DNA of 36,971 nucleotides. It comes from Bacillus sp. AFS059628. GTDB lineage: Bacteria > Bacillota > Bacilli > Bacillales > Bacillaceae_G. Under the pieces are notes generated by a model. That model saw only the letters and a program-made list of their open reading frames with translations, did no database searches and was not told where the DNA came from. Of the stretch, positions 34,544 through 36,971 are shown in pieces. A program made the position numbers and the translations under genes. Positions within the stretch are counted from its first letter, which is position 1. Every line of letters begins with the position of its first letter. The stretch is taken from contig NZ_NVEC01000062.1 in assembly GCF_002571225.1 (NCBI RefSeq), positions 1-36,971 of the forward strand, written 5' to 3'.

Positions 34544-35118
34544 ATCCCTCTCTCCTTTAACCACCTCATAAAATATACATCTAATTCTTCCGCTGTTAAT
34601 CTATTCGTGTCCACATAAGTTACAGGAAATTGTTTATACCAGTCTTTTTCCATTTCTACTAATTTAAATTGCTCCTCAAATGTACTTCGTTTTCTTGTCC
34701 TATCGTTATTTTTTCTATCATATACATTCTTTTCTGTCACATCTAAATAAAAAATAGTATCTGAACGGCATTCTCTTAATTTATATAATTCATCTTTCAA
34801 TTCAGTTTCTATATCCCACTCTGTCCCTATAATCATTGGATAAAAAAGTGTATAAAATTCAATATCTTCAGGTCCACGATCAAAAATAACGACTGAACCC
34901 TTCGCATTTTGAAACTCCTTTATTTTTGCTTCTATAAACATTTTTTGATTTACTATAAACCCTTCTTTTGAATTCATATCCAAATTTAATTGCTTTCGCT
35001 TTTCTACAATTGGATAAGGATTTTCATATATAACCGAAAACCCACATCGCTCTAACCTTTTAGCCAATGTTGTTTTTCCGCTTGCCATCGGTCCTTGGAG
35101 TGAAATTACATACGCCAT
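34540..35118 (-). CDS. P-loop nucleoside/nucleotide kinase-like protein
   Basis: This 193-residue protein has a Walker A motif, ISLQGPMASGKTTLAKRLE (about residues 4-22), at the N terminus, and VVIFDRGPEDIEFY as a DR-type motif like that of deoxynucleoside and thymidylate kinases. A basic lid stretch, RKNNDRTRKRSTFEEQF, precedes a C-terminal VTYVDTNRLTAEEL. It probably phosphorylates a small molecule or nucleoside, but the substrate is unknown. The frame extends to 35193 with a hydrophobic leader; the ATG at 35118 (MAYVISLQGPM) is preferred because AAGGGA lies 9 nt upstream and the domain begins there. Its stop overlaps the start of the DJ-1-like pseudogene. Confidence 0.75.
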   Translation of the reverse strand: MAYVISLQGPMASGKTTLAKRLERCGFSVIYENPYPIVEKRKQLNLDMNSKEGFIVNQKMFIEAKIKEFQNAKGSVVIFDRGPEDIEFYTLFYPMIIGTEWDIETELKDELYKLRECRSDTIFYLDVTEKNVYDRKNNDRTRKRSTFEEQFKLVEMEKDWYKQFPVTYVDTNRLTAEELDVYFMRWLKERGI

Positions 35119-35149
35119 TCCTCTCAGTCCCTTGCACTTTAGTACACCT

Positions 35150-35178
35150 ATAATATACAGAATTATGAAAACTATCAA
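35150..35178 (-). promoter_or_regulatory. Sigma-A promoter of the kinase-like gene
   Basis: On the minus strand TTGATA (35173-35178) and TATTAT (35150-35155) are 17 nt apart. Its position within the upstream part of the longer frame supports the 35118 start. Confidence 0.55.
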
Positions 35179-35194
35179 CAAAATATATATCATC

Positions 35195-35291
35195 TTGTTT
35201 CTTATTCTTATGTAACTTATAATAAAAATTAGAGATTATGACGGACGCATCAATAATGTAAGCTTGGAAATCCAAGCTTACATTATTTTTT
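35195..35291 (+). ncRNA. Putative short transcript: promoter, micro-ORF and terminator
   Basis: TTGTTT (35195-35200), a 17-nt spacer and a perfect TATAAT (35218-35223) precede a perfect 16-bp hairpin (35252-35267 with 35272-35287) and T run. A 7-codon frame, MTDASIM (35238-35261), ends inside the stem. The predicted RNA is about 60 nt. It may be a small RNA or an attenuating leader for the gene at 35373; the -35 match is poor, so this is tentative. Confidence 0.3.
35252..35287 (+). terminator. Orphan intrinsic terminator between divergent genes
   Basis: A 16-bp perfect stem (AATAATGTAAGCTTGG with its complement) with an AAAT loop is followed by TTTT. No annotated plus-strand gene lies immediately upstream. 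Confidence 0.75.
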
Positions 35292-35372
35292 GCTTTCCCT
35301 TTTCTAATAAAAAGAGTATACTAGTTTAGAACGTATGTTCTTAATGATTACATACAGTAAGGAGATAGAACA

Positions 35373-35669
35373 ATGGTATACGATACAAAAGCAATTTCTT
35401 GGAATGAGTCTTTAAAACAACTTCAACGCCGCTATACAAACAAACAAGTTGACCGAAAAGAATTTGAGGATATTGAACTGATGGAATTCTTCCGCGATAA
35501 CGACTACATTTCTTTACCTACACATATAAGTGGCCTATCAACAGCACGTTTTACTTCTTACTCTATTTTCACAACTGAAGATAAAGATCGTAAAGTTGGC
35601 ACATTAATCATTGAATATGTGGAAGATGATAATAATAATTTATGTGTAGAACAACTATACTTCGTTTAA
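35373..35669 (+). CDS. Small conserved hypothetical protein
   Basis: I do not recognise this 98-residue protein. It is soluble, acidic overall and has no signal peptide. The first half is helical (WNESLKQLQRRYTNKQVDRKEFEDIELMEFFRDND); the second half looks like a small beta sheet (SGLSTARFTSYSIFTTEDKD, KVGTLIIEYVEDDN). TAAGGAG stands 9 nt before the ATG. A strong hairpin follows the stop immediately, so it is monocistronic. It may be read through from the short transcript upstream. Confidence 0.7.
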   Translation: MVYDTKAISWNESLKQLQRRYTNKQVDRKEFEDIELMEFFRDNDYISLPTHISGLSTARFTSYSIFTTEDKDRKVGTLIIEYVEDDNNNLCVEQLYFV

Positions 35670-35674
35670 ATGAT

Positions 35675-35701
35675 AACGCTTGGTCAAGATGACCAAGCGT
35701 T
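35675..35701 (+). terminator. Terminator after the 35373 gene
   Basis: A perfect 12-bp stem (AACGCTTGGTCA / TGACCAAGCGTT) with a 3-nt loop and TCTTGCTTTC tail starts 6 nt after the stop codon. Confidence 0.8.
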
Positions 35702-35772
35702 CTTGCTTTCTATGAATCTCACTGTTTATAATATGAATAATAGAAAACCGCAATCATTAAGGGGGGATATAC

Positions 35773-36213
35773 TTGCTCGAAGGATGGTTCAGTTGGTTTA
35801 TTGTGCTATGGACTGTTATTTTATTAGGACTTATGTCTATCGGCGGATACTTTATGTTCAGAAAATTTTTAAAACGATTACCAAAAGAAGATGGTATGTC
35901 TATTTTAGATTGGGAAGAGCACTATATTAATAAAACTAGGCATTTATGGGATGACGAACAAAAACAATTGTTAGAAGAGCTCGTAAGTCCTGTTCCAGAA
36001 CTATTTCGAGATGTTGCTAAATCAAAAATTGCTGGCAAAATTGGAGAACTGGCATTACAAGAAAAAGCCTCTCAAATTACACAAGATTTAATTATTAAAG
36101 GGTATATTATTGCTACACCAAAACGCGACCATAAATTTTTAGTAAAAAAACTACAAGAAAAAGAAATTGATTATTCTCATTATGAATCTTTACTGACAAA
36201 ATCCTCCTCATAA
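35773..36213 (+). CDS. DUF2621 (YneK-like) membrane-anchored protein
   Basis: This 146-residue protein has one N-terminal membrane helix (WFSWFIVLWTVILLGLMSIGGYFMF) and a cytosolic helical domain. Its pattern, LPKEDGMSILDWEEHYINKTRHLWDDEQKQLLEELVSPVPELFRDVAKSKIAGKIGELA, I associate with DUF2621/YneK of Bacillus; the function is unknown. The start is TTG at 35773, with AAGGGGGG about 6 nt upstream; no ATG fits. In B. subtilis, as I recall it, yneK lies near the ccdC homologue; here the CcdC gene is 13 kb away, so the cluster is split. A hairpin terminator follows directly. Confidence 0.75.
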   Translation: MLEGWFSWFIVLWTVILLGLMSIGGYFMFRKFLKRLPKEDGMSILDWEEHYINKTRHLWDDEQKQLLEELVSPVPELFRDVAKSKIAGKIGELALQEKASQITQDLIIKGYIIATPKRDHKFLVKKLQEKEIDYSHYESLLTKSSS

Positions 36214-36244
36214 AAAAGATTGCTAGATTATAGCAATCTTTTTT
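36212..36244 (+). terminator. Terminator after the DUF2621 gene
   Basis: A perfect 14-bp stem (AAAAAAGATTGCTA with its complement) has a 5-nt loop and a T run, and ends exactly where the remnant DUF11 reading frame begins. Confidence 0.85.
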
Positions 36245-36246
36245 AA

Positions 36247-36948
36247 CTTACTGCTACTGATTTTACGGCTGTTAATCTAGCTTCTGTCAAGTCTATTTGT
36301 AATCCAACAGAATCAGTAACTATTTCATTCCAAGTACAGGTTATTACACTTCCAGCTAATAGAATGATTACAAATATCGCTTCCATTACGTACACTTCTC
36401 AACCTGATCCGACTAGACCACCTATCACAACAACGACAACACCACCACCAATTACGATAGAAGTAAACCCTAATGAGCCAAACACATTTATTAAGACTGC
36501 GAATGTAAATCGTGTAGAACTCGGTGACTTCATCACATATACACTTACCTTTACTAACAATGGCGCTACTCCTGCAAATAATGTACTCATTACTGATTCA
36601 CTGCCTCCCGAAGTTACTTTCTATCCAAATTCAGTAACAGTAAACTGCGTTTCACGTCCTGGAAGTAATCCGACAATTGGTATTCTTATTGAAACTGTTA
36701 ATCCAGGTGAATCCGTTGTTGTCCGTTTTATCGTTCAAGTAACAGCAAAGCCACGAAACGCTCTCATTCAAAATACCACTCGTATTCGCTATACACTTAG
36801 ACCTGATCCTACTAAGCCACCGATTTCTGTTGATGAGACTACAGAGCCAAATATTATTCCATTTATCGGTCCGTTTGTATCACCAAATTTAAATTGTTTC
36901 TTTAATGGGGAACGTTTTATACGACGCGGCTGGGACAGAAGATGTTAA
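36247..36948 (+). pseudogene. 5'-truncated DUF11-repeat surface-type protein gene
   Basis: The open frame runs from 36247 without a start codon and encodes a partial DUF11-like repeat (TESVTISFQVQVITLPANRMITNIASITYTSQPDPTRPP). A complete repeat follows (NVNRVELGDFITYTLTFTNN to IQNTTRIRYTLRPDPTKPP), then a short C-terminal tail with Cys residues ending WDRRC. The only ATG (36364) lies inside the first repeat, after repeat-coding sequence, and has no ribosome binding site, so it is unlikely to be a native start. The N terminus and probably more repeats have been lost, and the frame begins right after the DUF2621 terminator. DUF11 repeats are found in large secreted or surface proteins; no signal peptide or sortase motif remains. 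It could still be translated weakly from 36364. Confidence 0.65.
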
Positions 36949-36971
36949 CAATATAAAATAAAAAGACAGCG

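Noticed and set aside
35670-35930. Open frame of 86 codons on the plus strand
   Set aside because: It begins at the stop of the previous gene, contains that gene's terminator and overlaps the DUF2621 gene in another frame.

Overview
The window reads as a chromosomal segment of a Bacillus cereus group bacterium. This is inferred from the low G+C content, strong AAGGAGG-type ribosome binding sites with several TTG/GTG starts, an SLH-domain surface protein, a lone DUF3992 endospore-appendage protein, a complete Bacillus-type hutPHUIG operon with HutP, and a repeat resembling the bcr elements of this group. No rRNA, tRNA, CRISPR array, prophage or intact insertion sequence was seen.

Layout. 1-5 kb: an MFS exporter, a small unknown protein, an AlaX-type tRNA editing protein, a Nudix hydrolase, an SAP-domain protein and a solitary DUF3992 (Ena-like) protein. 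5-8.4 kb: a minus-strand biotin/acyl-CoA operon, bioY - acyl-CoA ligase (YhfT-like) - thiolase (YhfS-like), with a promoter and a BirA-like operator; the thiolase lacks the C-terminal catalytic cysteine. 8.4-12 kb: an AlkK-type fatty acyl-CoA ligase, a zinc-ribbon protein, a GNAT acetyltransferase and a CsbD protein. 12-15.5 kb: an SLH protein with two DUF4822 repeats, then an operon of PP2C-like phosphatase, signal-less peptidoglycan amidase and DUF2164 protein. 15.6-18.6 kb: a YitT membrane protein, a VOC protein and an orphan soluble PAS histidine kinase.

18.6-20.5 kb holds an electrophile/quinone-stress operon, mhqO-mhqD, whose promoter sits between two MhqR-type operators. 20.5-26.9 kb holds a repeat element, putP, ccdC, a YerD-like glutamate synthase-related protein, an Old Yellow Enzyme whose promoter spacer contains a YodB/HxlR-type box, and a CarD regulator. 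27.2-33.2 kb is the histidine utilisation operon, with a HutP-type antiterminator region between hutP and hutH. 33.3-37 kb is more accessory: a fusion of a ribbon-helix-helix-like domain to a methyltransferase, a decayed DJ-1/PfpI pseudogene translationally overlapped with a nucleoside-kinase-like P-loop protein, a putative small transcript, a small unknown protein, a DUF2621 (YneK) protein, and a 5'-truncated DUF11-repeat gene.

No complete undescribed multi-gene system is evident. The strongest leads are the RHH-methyltransferase fusion, the cysteine-less thiolase in a biotin-controlled operon, the solitary Ena-like subunit, the PP2C/amidase/DUF2164 operon, the paired electrophile-responsive control sites, and the two decayed genes at the right end. 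All homology calls come from reading motifs, not from a database search.
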